From: Saccharothrix sp. ST-888
Lineage (GTDB): Bacteria; Actinomycetota; Actinomycetes; Streptomycetales; Streptomycetaceae
Reading direction: 5' to 3'
NCBI RefSeq assembly: GCF_000955975.1
Contig: NZ_JYJF01000013.1
Coordinates: 1 to 64,000 of the forward strand
Length of the DNA: 64,000 nt
Shown one piece after another: positions 1-8,404 of this stretch; positions within the stretch are counted from its first letter, which is position 1; each line of letters opens with the position of its first letter. The notes beneath the pieces were generated by a model. It searched no databases and was not told the origin of the DNA. It saw only the letters and a list, made by a program, of their open reading frames with translations. The translations under genes and the position numbers were made by a program.

Positions 1-302
1 CCGAGCACGGCCACGACTCCCCGTACGGCGAGTGGATCGCGGGCTGGGAGAAGAGCGGCCGCAAGGAGCGCGAGATCACCTCCCGGGTCCGCTGTGAGGA
101 CTGGTTCGAGACCAGGGACAAGGCGCTGATCGCGCACGCCACCCAGATCGACCCGGACGGTCCCTGGTTCCGCGTCCCCCTGGACATCCAGCGCGACATC
201 TGGCCCACCGAGGACTACGAGCTGGCCCGCTCCCTGATCGACACCGACCTGCCCGAGGACGACCTCTTCGCCGGTCTGCGCACCCCCAGCCGCGTGGCCT
301 GA
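1..302 (+). CDS. mca: Mycothiol S-conjugate amidase, C-terminal part (5' end outside window)
   Basis: The window opens inside this gene; about 99 C-terminal residues remain, ending in SRVA before a TGA at 300-302. The tail (EWIAGWEKSGRKE, then RCEDWFETRDKALIAHATQID and PEDDLFAGL) matches the C-terminus of Mca. This zinc hydrolase cleaves mycothiol adducts of electrophiles and antibiotics to mercapturates and a pseudodisaccharide. The zinc-binding N-terminal half is not in the window, so the catalytic residues cannot be checked. Mycothiol chemistry points to an actinomycete. The closely following one-helix membrane protein is a common neighbour of mca in streptomycetes as I recall. I am confident of the family and only the truncation limits the call. 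Confidence 0.88.
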   Translation, partial: EHGHDSPYGEWIAGWEKSGRKEREITSRVRCEDWFETRDKALIAHATQIDPDGPWFRVPLDIQRDIWPTEDYELARSLIDTDLPEDDLFAGLRTPSRVA

Positions 303-380
303 CCTGCCGGTCGGCAGTCCGCGCGCGACACGTACCACCCCGGTGACCCGGCCGATGTCAGGCCGGGTCACCATGGAGAG

Positions 381-572
381 ATGAGCACCCCGATGAGCTT
401 CACCGACCTCGCCACCGGCCTCGCCCTGGACGACAACAAGGTGACCCCCGGCCTTCTCGGTTTCGTCGTCTTCGCCGCCCTGGGTGTCGCCACCTGGTTC
501 CTGGTGAAGTCGATGAACAAGCAGTTCAAGCGCGTCGACTTCGTCGAGGAGCCCGAGCCCGTCAAGGAGTGA
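381..572 (+). CDS. Small single-helix membrane protein
   Basis: A 63-residue protein with an acidic polar N-terminus, one hydrophobic helix at about residues 23-44 (GLLGFVVFAALGVATWFLV) and a charged tail (KSMNKQFKRVDF) rich in Glu at the end. It is probably anchored in the membrane with the basic tail in the cytoplasm. It lies 78 bp after mca on the same strand and may be co-transcribed with it. The function is unknown. The conserved look, RBS context and high GC3 make it a real gene and not a chance reading frame. Confidence 0.8.
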   Translation: MSTPMSFTDLATGLALDDNKVTPGLLGFVVFAALGVATWFLVKSMNKQFKRVDFVEEPEPVKE

Positions 573-688
573 CCTCCCGCGCTCCCGGTCGCCTCCCCGG
601 CCCGGCGGTCCGTCGCTTGTGCCGAGGACGCCGGTCCGACGGTTGAGCCTGCCGCCCCGAGGGGCCCGGGATGCGCGAGGATGGGCGC

Positions 689-853
689 ATGCCGAACCGA
701 CTGGCGGGCGCCACCTCGCCGTACCTGCTGCAGCATGCCGACAACCCGGTGGACTGGTGGCCCTGGGGGCCGGAGGCGTTCGAGGAGGCGCGGCGGCGGG
801 GCGTGCCCGTCCTGCTGTCGGTCGGGTACGCCGCCTGCCACTGGTGCCAGTAG
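689..853 (+). pseudogene. yyaL: Stranded 5' end of the original yyaL/DUF255 thioredoxin-domain gene
   Basis: The first 53 codons (MPNRLAGATSPYLLQHADNP onward to GYAACHWC) of a thioredoxin-domain protein of about 680 aa, followed directly by Gln and a TAG stop. The same N-terminus reappears at 17281 as the start of a complete gene. Over the shared 158 nt I count about 29 mismatches, nearly all at third codon positions, so the two 5' ends are homologous but diverged. This copy uses the very high GC3 of the backbone. It is the original gene start, cut off by island insertion at the codons of the CxxC active site. Its promoter presumably still fires into the island and would read the 49-aa gene that follows. 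Confidence 0.9.
836..849 (+). repeat. Left attachment core (direct repeat, tgccactggtgcca)
   Basis: This 14-bp sequence occurs here and at 17425-17438. It encodes the CHWC motif of the thioredoxin-domain gene. Sequence identity with the right copy breaks immediately upstream (third-position differences) and downstream (cag-tag here, cac-gtc on the right). That is the pattern expected of a site-specific recombination core flanking an integrated element. Confidence 0.8.
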
Positions 854-904
854 ATGAACACAACCAGGTAGTTCTGACCTGGGATGTTTCCAAGGAGTAC
901 CAGA

Positions 905-1054
905 GTGAACGCGTACGATGAGCGGCTGGGCAGGGATATAGACGCCTGGGTCGAAGACCAGCTGGCCACCTCGCCCGAGTGGGCGCCCGAGCAGTACGTC
1001 AGCATTCGCCAGCAGCTGGAGGGCAGCACCCCTGCTGCTGGTGCCGACGACTAA
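905..1054 (+). CDS. 49-residue protein at the island's left edge, unknown function
   Basis: It starts at GTG 905 with a textbook aaggag Shine-Dalgarno at 892-897 and a 7-nt spacer, and ends at TAA 1052-1054. The product begins MNAYDERLGRDIDAWVEDQL and is acidic, probably helical, with a Trp-containing SPEWAPEQY turn and a Gly/Ala/Asp tail. It begins only 55 bp after the left attachment core and runs in the same direction as the interrupted gene, so the stranded promoter could express it. I do not recognise a family. Its place at the element end would suit a small accessory of recombination, and a second peptide substrate is also possible, but neither is supported by motifs. Confidence 0.6.
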   Translation: MNAYDERLGRDIDAWVEDQLATSPEWAPEQYVSIRQQLEGSTPAAGADD

Positions 1055-1087
1055 GGGCACGAGACCGCGGATCGCAGCCCACGGGGT

Positions 1088-1129
1088 GGTGCCGTGCGCG
1101 TGGGTCGACCGGCTCCCGCGCACGGCACC
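1088..1129. terminator. Bidirectional hairpin terminator
   Basis: A perfect 13-bp inverted repeat (ggtgccgtgcgcg, 1088-1100, and its complement at 1117-1129) lies between the converging 49-aa gene and the HTH-NTPase regulator gene. Confidence 0.6.
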
Positions 1130-1224
1130 CGGCTGACAAGAAGATCGGCAGGGCCGGGCTCAGTCAGTCCGAAGGGCGTCTGCTCGTCAGGATCGACACG
1201 AGCAGGCCGTCGATCACGAGGCCC

Positions 1225-2553
1225 TTATGGCACTGTCGTGACCGTCCTCGAAGCAGACGCTGGTCTCGATAGCGGAATACGGAGCCGAGGCTGGCCGGGA
1301 AGGGAAACGTTGGCGGGCGCTCCCGCCCACTCCCCCTGCATCATCGCGCGCACGAGTCCGAGCACCCGGAAACGCGGCGTGCCGGGAGTCACGTATGGGT
1401 GGATCAGCCCCGCGTCGAGCAGGCCTCGGACGCGGCGACCGACTCGAAGAGGAGGCTCGCCCAGGAGTTCCGCGATGTCACCGACCGACCAGTCGGATGC
1501 CAGCCCGGAGATTTGGAGCAGCAACTCCCTGGTGTCGGTCTCCAGGGTGGCGACCATCTCCCAGGCGCCAGCGAGAACGGCCGGTGCAGCCTCGGCCACC
1601 GCCGAGGCGATGTCGGTGGTGACATACCTGACGATGCTCTCCGGCTCGAACATGCTGAAGGCATCCGCGATGCCAAGCAGGAGCGCTGGGTTTCCATCCA
1701 GACTCCGGCACAGCTCAGCGATGGCGGCGCTGTCCAACTCAGTAGCCCTGAAGCTGGGTTGGAACCGGCGGATGTACTGCGTGAGTAACTGCACCGCTGG
1801 GTAGGCGCCAGCGTCCTCGTCCATCCATGCCGGGGCGGCGAGCGGCAAGACCGAGTGGGTTATCTCTCCGGGGAGCCGGAGTGGGCGCCTGGAAGTGGTG
1901 AGCACCTGGAACGAAGGGTGAGAAGGCCGAGGCACCCCGGCCGGCCAGCTTTCCCAGTGCGCACCGTCGACTACGAGCAGTGCAGTCCCGTTGCCGGAGA
2001 GTGCTTTCAGCACCGCATTTCGGTGGCCATACGGGGCGGACCTCCCTGAAGCGCCCACGTCGGTGGTACCGTCCGGGCCTTGGCCGCCTCCGACCCAAAC
2101 CACGCGGGTGCCGGCCGCTGCCTGCACTGCGCGGGCGACCTCGATAGCCAACCGGGTCTTCCCGCTCCCAGGAAAGCCGGTGATGGTGATGAGCCGCTGG
2201 CCGCTGAGCAGCACGTTGCTCAGAAGATCGACATCGTCTTCACGACCGATGATGTCGCCGCAGGTGACGGGAAGTGTGGACTGTGCGTCCACGTCGTCGT
2301 CAGCAAGTTCAGAGTCAGCCCGGCTCTCCAGCGAATGGGCCGTGACGGCGTAATCATCATCGGAGATCCCAAGTGCACTGGTCAGCAGGCGCACGGTCAC
2401 CGGATGAGGGCGAACAGTTCGGCCTGCTTCCAGTTCACGGAGGGTACGAACCCCGACCGTCGACAGATCGGCAAGTTGCAGCTGGGTCAGGCCCCGACGT
2501 ATGCGCTGGGCTCTGATTCTTCCACCTATTCCTCCCTCTGCATAAGACTGCAC
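1225..2553 (-). CDS. HTH (Xre-type) regulator with NTPase domain
   Basis: I place the start at GTG 2553, because an aaggag sequence lies 8 nt upstream; frames extending to 2598 run through that RBS. The 442-residue product has an N-terminal Xre-type helix-turn-helix (about residues 10-65, GLTQLQLADLSTVGVRTLRE) and then a STAND-type ATPase core with the P-loop GFPGSGKTR at roughly 120 and a VLTTSRRPLRLPGE sensor-like stretch. Similar actinomycete regulators usually continue into TPR repeats; this one stops after a winged-helix-like segment, so it is short for the class. It is divergent from the JmjC hydroxylase gene across a 427-bp gap and is the likely pathway-specific regulator of the island cluster. 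The ligand is unknown. Confidence 0.75.
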   Translation of the reverse strand: MQSYAEGGIGGRIRAQRIRRGLTQLQLADLSTVGVRTLRELEAGRTVRPHPVTVRLLTSALGISDDDYAVTAHSLESRADSELADDDVDAQSTLPVTCGDIIGREDDVDLLSNVLLSGQRLITITGFPGSGKTRLAIEVARAVQAAAGTRVVWVGGGQGPDGTTDVGASGRSAPYGHRNAVLKALSGNGTALLVVDGAHWESWPAGVPRPSHPSFQVLTTSRRPLRLPGEITHSVLPLAAPAWMDEDAGAYPAVQLLTQYIRRFQPSFRATELDSAAIAELCRSLDGNPALLLGIADAFSMFEPESIVRYVTTDIASAVAEAAPAVLAGAWEMVATLETDTRELLLQISGLASDWSVGDIAELLGEPPLRVGRRVRGLLDAGLIHPYVTPGTPRFRVLGLVRAMMQGEWAGAPANVSLPGQPRLRIPLSRPASASRTVTTVP

Positions 2554-2740
2554 TTGATCTACTCCTTCCCCCCACGCATTCCAGCCGATCCGCATCATGG
2601 TGCCGCTTGTGGCGGACTTGCCATACGCCCTGCTTGCAGGACGTCACGCGCTGATTCGGCTTGCGATCGTTGCACGGGCTTGGGACCTCGCACAAGCATC
2701 GAAGGAACCGTGCCCGATGAGATGTCCCCCTCAAATCCAA

Positions 2741-2769
2741 GTGTATCGATATGAAGCGGACGTATACAC
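2741..2769. promoter_or_regulatory. Possible operator in the divergent regulator/hydroxylase gap
   Basis: An inverted repeat GTGTAT (2741-2746) and ATACAC (2764-2769), spaced by 17 bp, sits in the 427-bp gap (2554-2980) between the divergent regulator and hydroxylase genes. The local sequence is AT-richer than its surroundings. Nothing else in the gap looks like a gene. The role as a binding site for the HTH regulator is a guess from position. Confidence 0.3.
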
Positions 2770-2980
2770 ATTCGACATCGCTCGCCACCTGGAGGCGAGG
2801 ACGGCCGGATCTCGGCAGGAACCGCCCTGGAGTCGCGAAGCTGCCGCTGCAACTGCCTCCATCCGCCGCAGGGTCTGCCTAGGGTCGCCGGGTCCCTGCG
2901 ATATCACTGCCCGTACTCAGTCACGGAGAGTGACGCCAGGGTCAGAAGCTGATCCAGCGCATTTGAAATGAGGGTGCTCC

Positions 2981-4984
2981 ATGTCTGTGAGACACGAGCG
3001 AAGCCAGGAAGAGTTCGCAGCCATGCCGTTCGCTCTGCCTGCCGATTTCATGGCGCGCCATTGGCGGAAACAACCGGTGCATCTGCCCGGTGCCGCCGCT
3101 GCCTTCCTGGCGAATAGCCCGACGCGAGCCGAGATCACTGCGATGCTCCGCGATGGGGCGCCGCATCAGACCGACGGTGCTACTGTCTGGTTCCTGGAAG
3201 GACTGACCTCAGGGCTGCCCGGTATCGAGGACCTGGTGGCAAATGCGCGGAGCTGGTTCGAGTGGCATGACGTGTGGTGCGATGTCTTCGCCACAACGGG
3301 TCCGTCGTCAATCGGTAGTCATTACGATGGAAGTGACAACTTCACCATCCAGTTGACCGGCAATAAGACGTGGTTTCTCAGCAGCCCGGAAGGAATTCAC
3401 GCGGATGACCGCCGCAGGCGGATTATGTGTGAACCCGGGCTCGGCGCAGCCTCGATGCCGTCTACGCCCCGGGCTTTCGAGGTTCGTGCTGGCGATGTGC
3501 TTTACATCCCCAGCACCTGGATTCACTGGGGTTTCTCCGACGGGGACAGCACAAGCGTGAGCCTTGTGATCAATGTTGCCACCGCCTTCCATGCTCTGCA
3601 GGAACAGATCCTGGATGGACTACGCCGCGACCCGAGGTGGTCGCTCCCGCTCGCGGTCGGTCCGGGTAGCTCAGACGAGCGCCATCGGGCGCTGCAGAAC
3701 CTCATCGCGACGGATCTGCCCAACAACCTGCACGCTGATGTGTTCGCTCGCCTGGGCGACCGCGAAGGGGCGGTCTACTCGCTCAAAGGACAGTTCATCA
3801 CTCGTGAGGACACGTTGACGTGGGATCAATCGTGGATCCGTGGCTACGTCGACCAGATCGATCCGCGGCCGGAGGACGTCCGCCTGGACAGCCATCGGAT
3901 CGCTGAACTGGTCCAGCTCAGAGCCCGCCGGAACTTGGAGAGGCTCCTGGTGCAGTGTCATGAGCGCTCGTCCCGGACAACGAACGAAGACGCCCGGCAG
4001 ATATACCGGGCTGTCGTGACGAGGCTCCAAGGACTGTCCCACGGGACGCTCGACGCGGTCTTGATCGATCCCGATGTCTGTTCCTGGCTCGCGGTGTCCG
4101 AGCGTGACACCGCGATGGCTGCCGAACGGATGCGGGCGGAGGACCCCTTGGCACATGCTTTGGGGCTGGCACTGCTGCCCGAGCTGCTGGCGGCCCAGTC
4201 GCAGCGAACCCCCTTGATCATAACTGTCGGAGCGGACGAGGATGGTGCCCTCGCATTGCGTAGGGTCGGGCTGCAGTTGCTGCTTCCGGACCACCCGGAC
4301 CGAGTGACACTGAGTGTGCGCGACGGCGATCTGTACCGTCTCGGCCCCGGTGACCGACGCCAGCTGATCCCGCTGGCGCAGCCAGCGACGGGGCCGGACG
4401 GGCTGGCGACGGTGGCGCTACCGCGGTCCTCCGCTGGGATTGTCATCACGACCGCGCGGTCGGACTGGCTTGCCAGACTGGCTCCCTGGAGTGCCATCGG
4501 TTCCGCGGTCACGTCGACGCCCGAGTGGCGCCGACGAGTTGATGCTGCTCTCGATGTCCTCGCCAGGGACACGGCTCACACCAAGGACCAGGTATCTCTG
4601 GTCTCCTGGGCACTGCTTCGTGAGGGGGCCGCAGCCGGCTGCCCTGACGAGCACCCGATCCCCGAGATGCCAGGACTCGTACTGGCGAACGCCAATGCCC
4701 CGGAGCGACTGGCGATGGCCGTGGCCTGCGCCCAGGCACGCGCGGAGATCGATGCCGTCGCAGAGTCGTTTTCCCTCGTGGCGGAAGGGACTGTCGCGCC
4801 GGCGGAGCGCAAGGCATGGGTACTCAAGATACGTAGGGAGTACCTCCGCGCGCGCATTGGACAGATGGCGGTGGAGGCCCAGGTCTCCCTAGGCGAACCG
4901 ACGGACCGCAGCTGGGACGCTTCGACGCTTCGGAGCGCCCCGCTGACCCCATGGGGGCGTGTGATTCTGGAGCGATGCGACTGA
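2981..4984 (+). CDS. JmjC/cupin-type Fe(II)-dependent hydroxylase with long C-terminal extension
   Basis: A 667-residue protein whose first third is a JmjC/cupin_4 oxygenase. The iron ligands are visible as H114 and D116 in SHYDGSDNF and H182 in IPSTWIHWGF, on a double-stranded beta-helix pattern like the ribosomal-protein hydroxylases (ROXA/YcfD type) and RiPP hydroxylases. Such enzymes use 2-oxoglutarate and oxygen to hydroxylate a peptide side chain. The ~430-residue remainder has no family that I recognise and makes the protein much longer than the usual ~400 aa. It points toward the precursor operon and ends 114 bp from the arginase gene end, separated by a terminator. Inference: it hydroxylates the island's peptide or matures another protein of the pathway. 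Confidence 0.75.
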   Translation: MSVRHERSQEEFAAMPFALPADFMARHWRKQPVHLPGAAAAFLANSPTRAEITAMLRDGAPHQTDGATVWFLEGLTSGLPGIEDLVANARSWFEWHDVWCDVFATTGPSSIGSHYDGSDNFTIQLTGNKTWFLSSPEGIHADDRRRRIMCEPGLGAASMPSTPRAFEVRAGDVLYIPSTWIHWGFSDGDSTSVSLVINVATAFHALQEQILDGLRRDPRWSLPLAVGPGSSDERHRALQNLIATDLPNNLHADVFARLGDREGAVYSLKGQFITREDTLTWDQSWIRGYVDQIDPRPEDVRLDSHRIAELVQLRARRNLERLLVQCHERSSRTTNEDARQIYRAVVTRLQGLSHGTLDAVLIDPDVCSWLAVSERDTAMAAERMRAEDPLAHALGLALLPELLAAQSQRTPLIITVGADEDGALALRRVGLQLLLPDHPDRVTLSVRDGDLYRLGPGDRRQLIPLAQPATGPDGLATVALPRSSAGIVITTARSDWLARLAPWSAIGSAVTSTPEWRRRVDAALDVLARDTAHTKDQVSLVSWALLREGAAAGCPDEHPIPEMPGLVLANANAPERLAMAVACAQARAEIDAVAESFSLVAEGTVAPAERKAWVLKIRREYLRARIGQMAVEAQVSLGEPTDRSWDASTLRSAPLTPWGRVILERCD

Positions 4985-5022
4985 TCCGGCTGCACCTGGG
5001 CCTGCAGTAGTTGGCACATGAC

Positions 5023-5065
5023 GCTGTGACGGCGCCGACGTGAAAGGGGTCGGCGCCGCCACAGC
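5023..5065. terminator. Bidirectional hairpin terminator
   Basis: A 17-bp inverted repeat with one mismatch (5023-5039 and 5049-5065, loop about 9 nt) lies between the convergent hydroxylase and arginase genes. Confidence 0.75.
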
Positions 5066-5097
5066 GGTACGGTTTCCTGGTCTTCGAGCTGATGCGG

Positions 5098-6357
5098 TCA
5101 CTGACCTCTATCGCCCAAGGCACTGTCCAACACTCTGAGCAGCACGTCGGCGGCTACATGCCCCGCGTAGTGATTGCCATCAGGCATGTATTCGACGATG
5201 TCGACCCCGACGATCTCGCGAGCTCCGCACAGCCCGTCGAGCAGCTCCACCAACTGAAGGTGGGTAAATCCACCCGGTAGTGGGGTTCCGGTGCTCGGCA
5301 TGACCAGTGGATCAAGGCAGTCCACGTCGATCGTCACGTAGTACGGCAGATCCGACGGAAGGTCCTCCAGGACCGACTCCGGGGTCGCAGTTGCTGCCGA
5401 CACACCGGGCCAGCGGGAGACCTTGTCGTTCGGCGCGATCTCGTCCGCGATCAGTTGGCGCACTCCGAACTGGACCAACCGCTCGACCCGGGGGTCACCG
5501 AGCAGCCATCCCATGAAGTTTCCGTGATGGCACGAGGCGCGCCAGTCGTCATCGCGAGCCCGACGGTAGTCCGGGTGAGCATCGAAGTGGATGATCCCCA
5601 GCCTCGGGTGGGCCCCCAGTACACCGCGGATTGCGGGCAGGCTGATGGAGTGGTCCCCGCCCAGCACAACGGGGAACTTCCCCGCGGAAGCTGTCGCGCC
5701 GACGATCTGTTCAAGGACTTCCATGGTCTCGCCATTGCGGTCGTGCACGTCGGCAGCACTGACGTCGCCAATGTCGGCCAGCCCGACACCGCGAAGCACC
5801 CTACGTCCTCGTACCGGGTCGTACATGCCGCTCGTATCGCCCGGGACACGCTGCCGAAAGACCGTGCGACTTGCTCCTCGCAGTGTTTGTGGTCCGAATC
5901 GAGCGCCCGGGCGACCCGTCACCCCGATGTCGTACGGCATACCTACGACGACCGCCTGGACGGCGCCGTCAGCCAGAGCCGGGACCAGGCTCATGCCTTG
6001 ACAGCCGAACAAGCCGACTGCCGGTGGAGCAGGGCAGAGGTCTCCTGCCTCGACCCGAACCGGTTCCTCGGTATCGACGATCAGCTGCAGATCGTGCAGT
6101 TGATCGACGAGCGGTGAGGCCCAGGACACTGCCGCTGGCTCCGCCTCGGGAGAGGCTCCGAGGCCGACGAGCGCCGCATAGGTCATCGGAGTGCGTAGCT
6201 GTTCAAGAAGAAGCTCGGCGGATCGCCCCACTCCAAAGCGCTTGCCGCTGGAGGTGTTCCAGTACGTCGCCCCATCTTCCCGCGTAGCTGTACGGATCAA
6301 GTGTGGATCTGTCACCAAGAGCCGCTCATGACCCATACCGGCGTCAACCGAGGTCAT
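5098..6357 (-). CDS. Peptide arginase candidate: RRE-like domain fused to ureohydrolase
   Basis: A 419-residue, two-part protein. Residues ~115-415 form a manganese ureohydrolase with all metal motifs intact: GGDHS (233-237), DAHPD (259-263), SCHHGN (275-280) and DVDCLDP (344-350). Ordinary arginases and agmatinases are ~300 aa. The extra N-terminus (~10-100) has the PqqD/RRE winged-helix pattern, with a strand-rich TYWNTSSGKRFGVGRSAELL segment followed by helices, which in RiPP pathways binds leader peptides. Peptide arginases that turn arginine into ornithine inside RiPP precursors are known (OspR of landornamide, and enteropeptin). The fusion suggests direct recruitment of the precursor encoded at 14869-15060. 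Its ATG overlaps the transporter stop (ATGA). Free arginine or agmatine cannot be excluded as substrate. Confidence 0.8.
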   Translation of the reverse strand: MTSVDAGMGHERLLVTDPHLIRTATREDGATYWNTSSGKRFGVGRSAELLLEQLRTPMTYAALVGLGASPEAEPAAVSWASPLVDQLHDLQLIVDTEEPVRVEAGDLCPAPPAVGLFGCQGMSLVPALADGAVQAVVVGMPYDIGVTGRPGARFGPQTLRGASRTVFRQRVPGDTSGMYDPVRGRRVLRGVGLADIGDVSAADVHDRNGETMEVLEQIVGATASAGKFPVVLGGDHSISLPAIRGVLGAHPRLGIIHFDAHPDYRRARDDDWRASCHHGNFMGWLLGDPRVERLVQFGVRQLIADEIAPNDKVSRWPGVSAATATPESVLEDLPSDLPYYVTIDVDCLDPLVMPSTGTPLPGGFTHLQLVELLDGLCGAREIVGVDIVEYMPDGNHYAGHVAADVLLRVLDSALGDRGQ

Positions 6358-7688
6358 GCACTCACCTCCAACGGCGTTGGCTCGATGGTCCGCTCACGTG
6401 GCAGGGCGATTGCGGCGTAGCAGCCAGCGAGGATGATCACGATCCCGGAGGCCGCAAAGATGGTGTCGATGGGCCCGAAGGTCATCCCCGCGAAGTGTCC
6501 TCCGAAGCCTGCGAGTCCGGTACTTGCCAGCCAGCCGGCCACTGCCGCCGAGAGCATGGCGGCGAGTTCGTTGACCGGGTTGAAGACGGCAACCACTCGG
6601 CCCAGGTACTCAGAGGGCGTGGATTCGAGCAGTAGCGGAGTCATCGCGGTGTTCAGGGTTGCCACCGGTATGGCCACCAGCATCAGCAAAACGATGGCGA
6701 CGACGAACTCGCTCTGTCGGGAGTAGGCGCAGACGAGGACACCGGCGATGATCAGCCCGAGCCAGGTCGCTGTCCGCGCACCGACCAGGCCCACCGCGCG
6801 CCCAGCCACCAACGCCCCCACGATCGCTCCCACTCCGAACGCCATGGAGACGAACCCGAACTGCCGAGCCGAGGCGTGGAGATTTCCCGTAGCGAAGAAC
6901 ACATTGAGCGTGTTGAGAGCCCCCGTCCCGATCTGTGTGATCACGGCACTCGCCAACAGGGCCACCAGCAGGCGGTTCCCGGCGAAGTACCGCAGACCGG
7001 AGGCGAAGTCCTGACGCCACCGACGAGCCGCAGAGCCAGTGCCCGGCACCGCCACAGTTGAGTCCTCGGACTGCGGAAAGCGCACCGAGCGGATCATGGC
7101 GTACGAGCACAGGTAGGAGAGCAGGTTGACAGCCATCGCCCACTGCACGCCGACACTGAACAGCAGCGGGGCCGCCAGCGGCGGCCCGAGAATCGACGCC
7201 GCTCCGGTCGTCGCCTGCCCGATTCCGGCCGCCCGGGCGCGGTCCGCCTCGCCCGGCACGATGGCTCCGACCGCGGCGAAGCGAGCCGGTGAGAAGAACT
7301 GGCCGGCCGCGTTGAGGGCGAACACCGTCAGGTAGATGCACGCCAGCCACAAGCCGACCGGCAGGGTATGCACAGGGGCCAGCGAGAGCAGCATGAGCAC
7401 CGTGACGAGCGCAGCTCGGACCAGCTCGGAGTTCAGCATGATCTTCTTGTGGCTCCACCTGTCCACGAAGACCCCTGCCAGCGGGCCGACCACGAGTACG
7501 GCCGCGCCGACAGCCAGCAGCACACCACTCACCGCGACCGGCGCCCAGGATCTGCCCTTGACCACTTCGGTCGCCACCCACAGGGTCAGCGTGGTGTCGA
7601 AGACGTAGTCACCGACCGTCGAGACAGCGTGACCGCCCCACAGACGGGTGTAGTCGCGGTTGATCAGAAATCCACGCGGCGAGCTCAC
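6354..7688 (-). CDS. MFS transporter (probable peptide exporter)
   Basis: A 444-residue polytopic membrane protein with about 12 hydrophobic segments and the MFS loop signature DRWSHKKIM after helix 2, closest in pattern to the EntS/MefA-like drug and siderophore efflux branch (opening NRDYTRLWGGHAVSTVGDYV). It starts at GTG 7688, overlapping the GAF stop (GTGA), and its own stop overlaps the arginase start, so it is translationally coupled in the middle of the RiPP operon. The likely role is export of the finished peptide and self-protection. The substrate is inferred only from context. Confidence 0.82.
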   Translation of the reverse strand: MSSPRGFLINRDYTRLWGGHAVSTVGDYVFDTTLTLWVATEVVKGRSWAPVAVSGVLLAVGAAVLVVGPLAGVFVDRWSHKKIMLNSELVRAALVTVLMLLSLAPVHTLPVGLWLACIYLTVFALNAAGQFFSPARFAAVGAIVPGEADRARAAGIGQATTGAASILGPPLAAPLLFSVGVQWAMAVNLLSYLCSYAMIRSVRFPQSEDSTVAVPGTGSAARRWRQDFASGLRYFAGNRLLVALLASAVITQIGTGALNTLNVFFATGNLHASARQFGFVSMAFGVGAIVGALVAGRAVGLVGARTATWLGLIIAGVLVCAYSRQSEFVVAIVLLMLVAIPVATLNTAMTPLLLESTPSEYLGRVVAVFNPVNELAAMLSAAVAGWLASTGLAGFGGHFAGMTFGPIDTIFAASGIVIILAGCYAAIALPRERTIEPTPLEVSA

Positions 7689-8404
7689 TGGTCCCGCCCC
7701 TCCGTTGACGAGCTCCGATCACCTTCAGCCGACGCAGGAGGTGTCGGATTCGAGCCCGGGACCGGGCGGCGAAAGGCCGCCCTCCGGGTTATCTCCCCTG
7801 CAACAGCGAGCACTTGAGCAACCAGACGCTCGTCGTCCGCGTCGAGACGGGGCAGGTCGGTGGCAATGCTCCGGAGGACATCTGTGTTGTCGGCGGCGGC
7901 GCCAGTGTTACCGGCGGCATGATGGGTGCCCTGGCGGATTTGCCGCAGCAGAGCGATCCCTGCCGCTGCCTGAGTGGACAGCAGCCCGACCAGCTCCAGA
8001 GTCTCCAACTCGTCACGCGCAGCGTCGCGGTCGAGCACCTCCAGGACCCCGATGCACAGACCCTCGTGCAGGATGGGAGCAGCAGCGATGGTGCGAGGCA
8101 CATAGCCCGTCTCCTGCGCGGCCTCCTGGTCGAACCGGCTCTCCTCCAGGTCGTCGGCGATGAACGGTTGACCGCTGGCCACCACCCAACCTGCGATCCC
8201 GGTACCGGCACTGAATCTCGTGCCGACCAGGTGGCTCTCGCCTTCGCCCGCCACCGCCTCGAAGACCAGCTCATCCGTCTCGTCGTCCACCACGAAGACC
8301 GAGCATGCCTTGGCACGGAACGCGGCCTTGGCCACCTCCACGACACACTGCAGCAGGTACCGCTCACTGATCTGCGAATCAGCGTTCCATAGCGTGCTGT
8401 TCAT
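7685..8404 (-). CDS. GAF-domain protein
   Basis: I choose ATG 8404 because an aaggag sits 9 nt upstream; it overlaps the end of the subtilase gene by 26 nt. The product is 239 residues. Residues ~10-155 form a GAF sensor domain (ACSVFVVDDETDELVFEAVA, then AGTGIAGWVVASGQPFIADD and an AAPILHEGLCIGVLEVLD segment). The C-terminal ~85 residues are Ala/Arg rich with low complexity and show no catalytic motif. GAF domains bind small molecules such as cyclic nucleotides, and the operon also encodes a class III nucleotidyl cyclase, so a cyclic-nucleotide link is plausible but unproven. It may instead regulate the subtilase it overlaps. Confidence 0.75.
   Translation of the reverse strand: MNSTLWNADSQISERYLLQCVVEVAKAAFRAKACSVFVVDDETDELVFEAVAGEGESHLVGTRFSAGTGIAGWVVASGQPFIADDLEESRFDQEAAQETGYVPRTIAAAPILHEGLCIGVLEVLDRDAARDELETLELVGLLSTQAAAGIALLRQIRQGTHHAAGNTGAAADNTDVLRSIATDLPRLDADDERLVAQVLAVAGEITRRAAFRRPVPGSNPTPPASAEGDRSSSTEGRDQ

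Noticed and set aside
836..849. Attachment site in a tRNA gene
   Set aside because: No tRNA fold is present at either junction; the repeat lies within protein-coding sequence.
2597..2971. 124-codon plus-strand frame in the regulator/hydroxylase gap
   Set aside because: No RBS, no family, atypical composition; the gap looks like a divergent promoter region.
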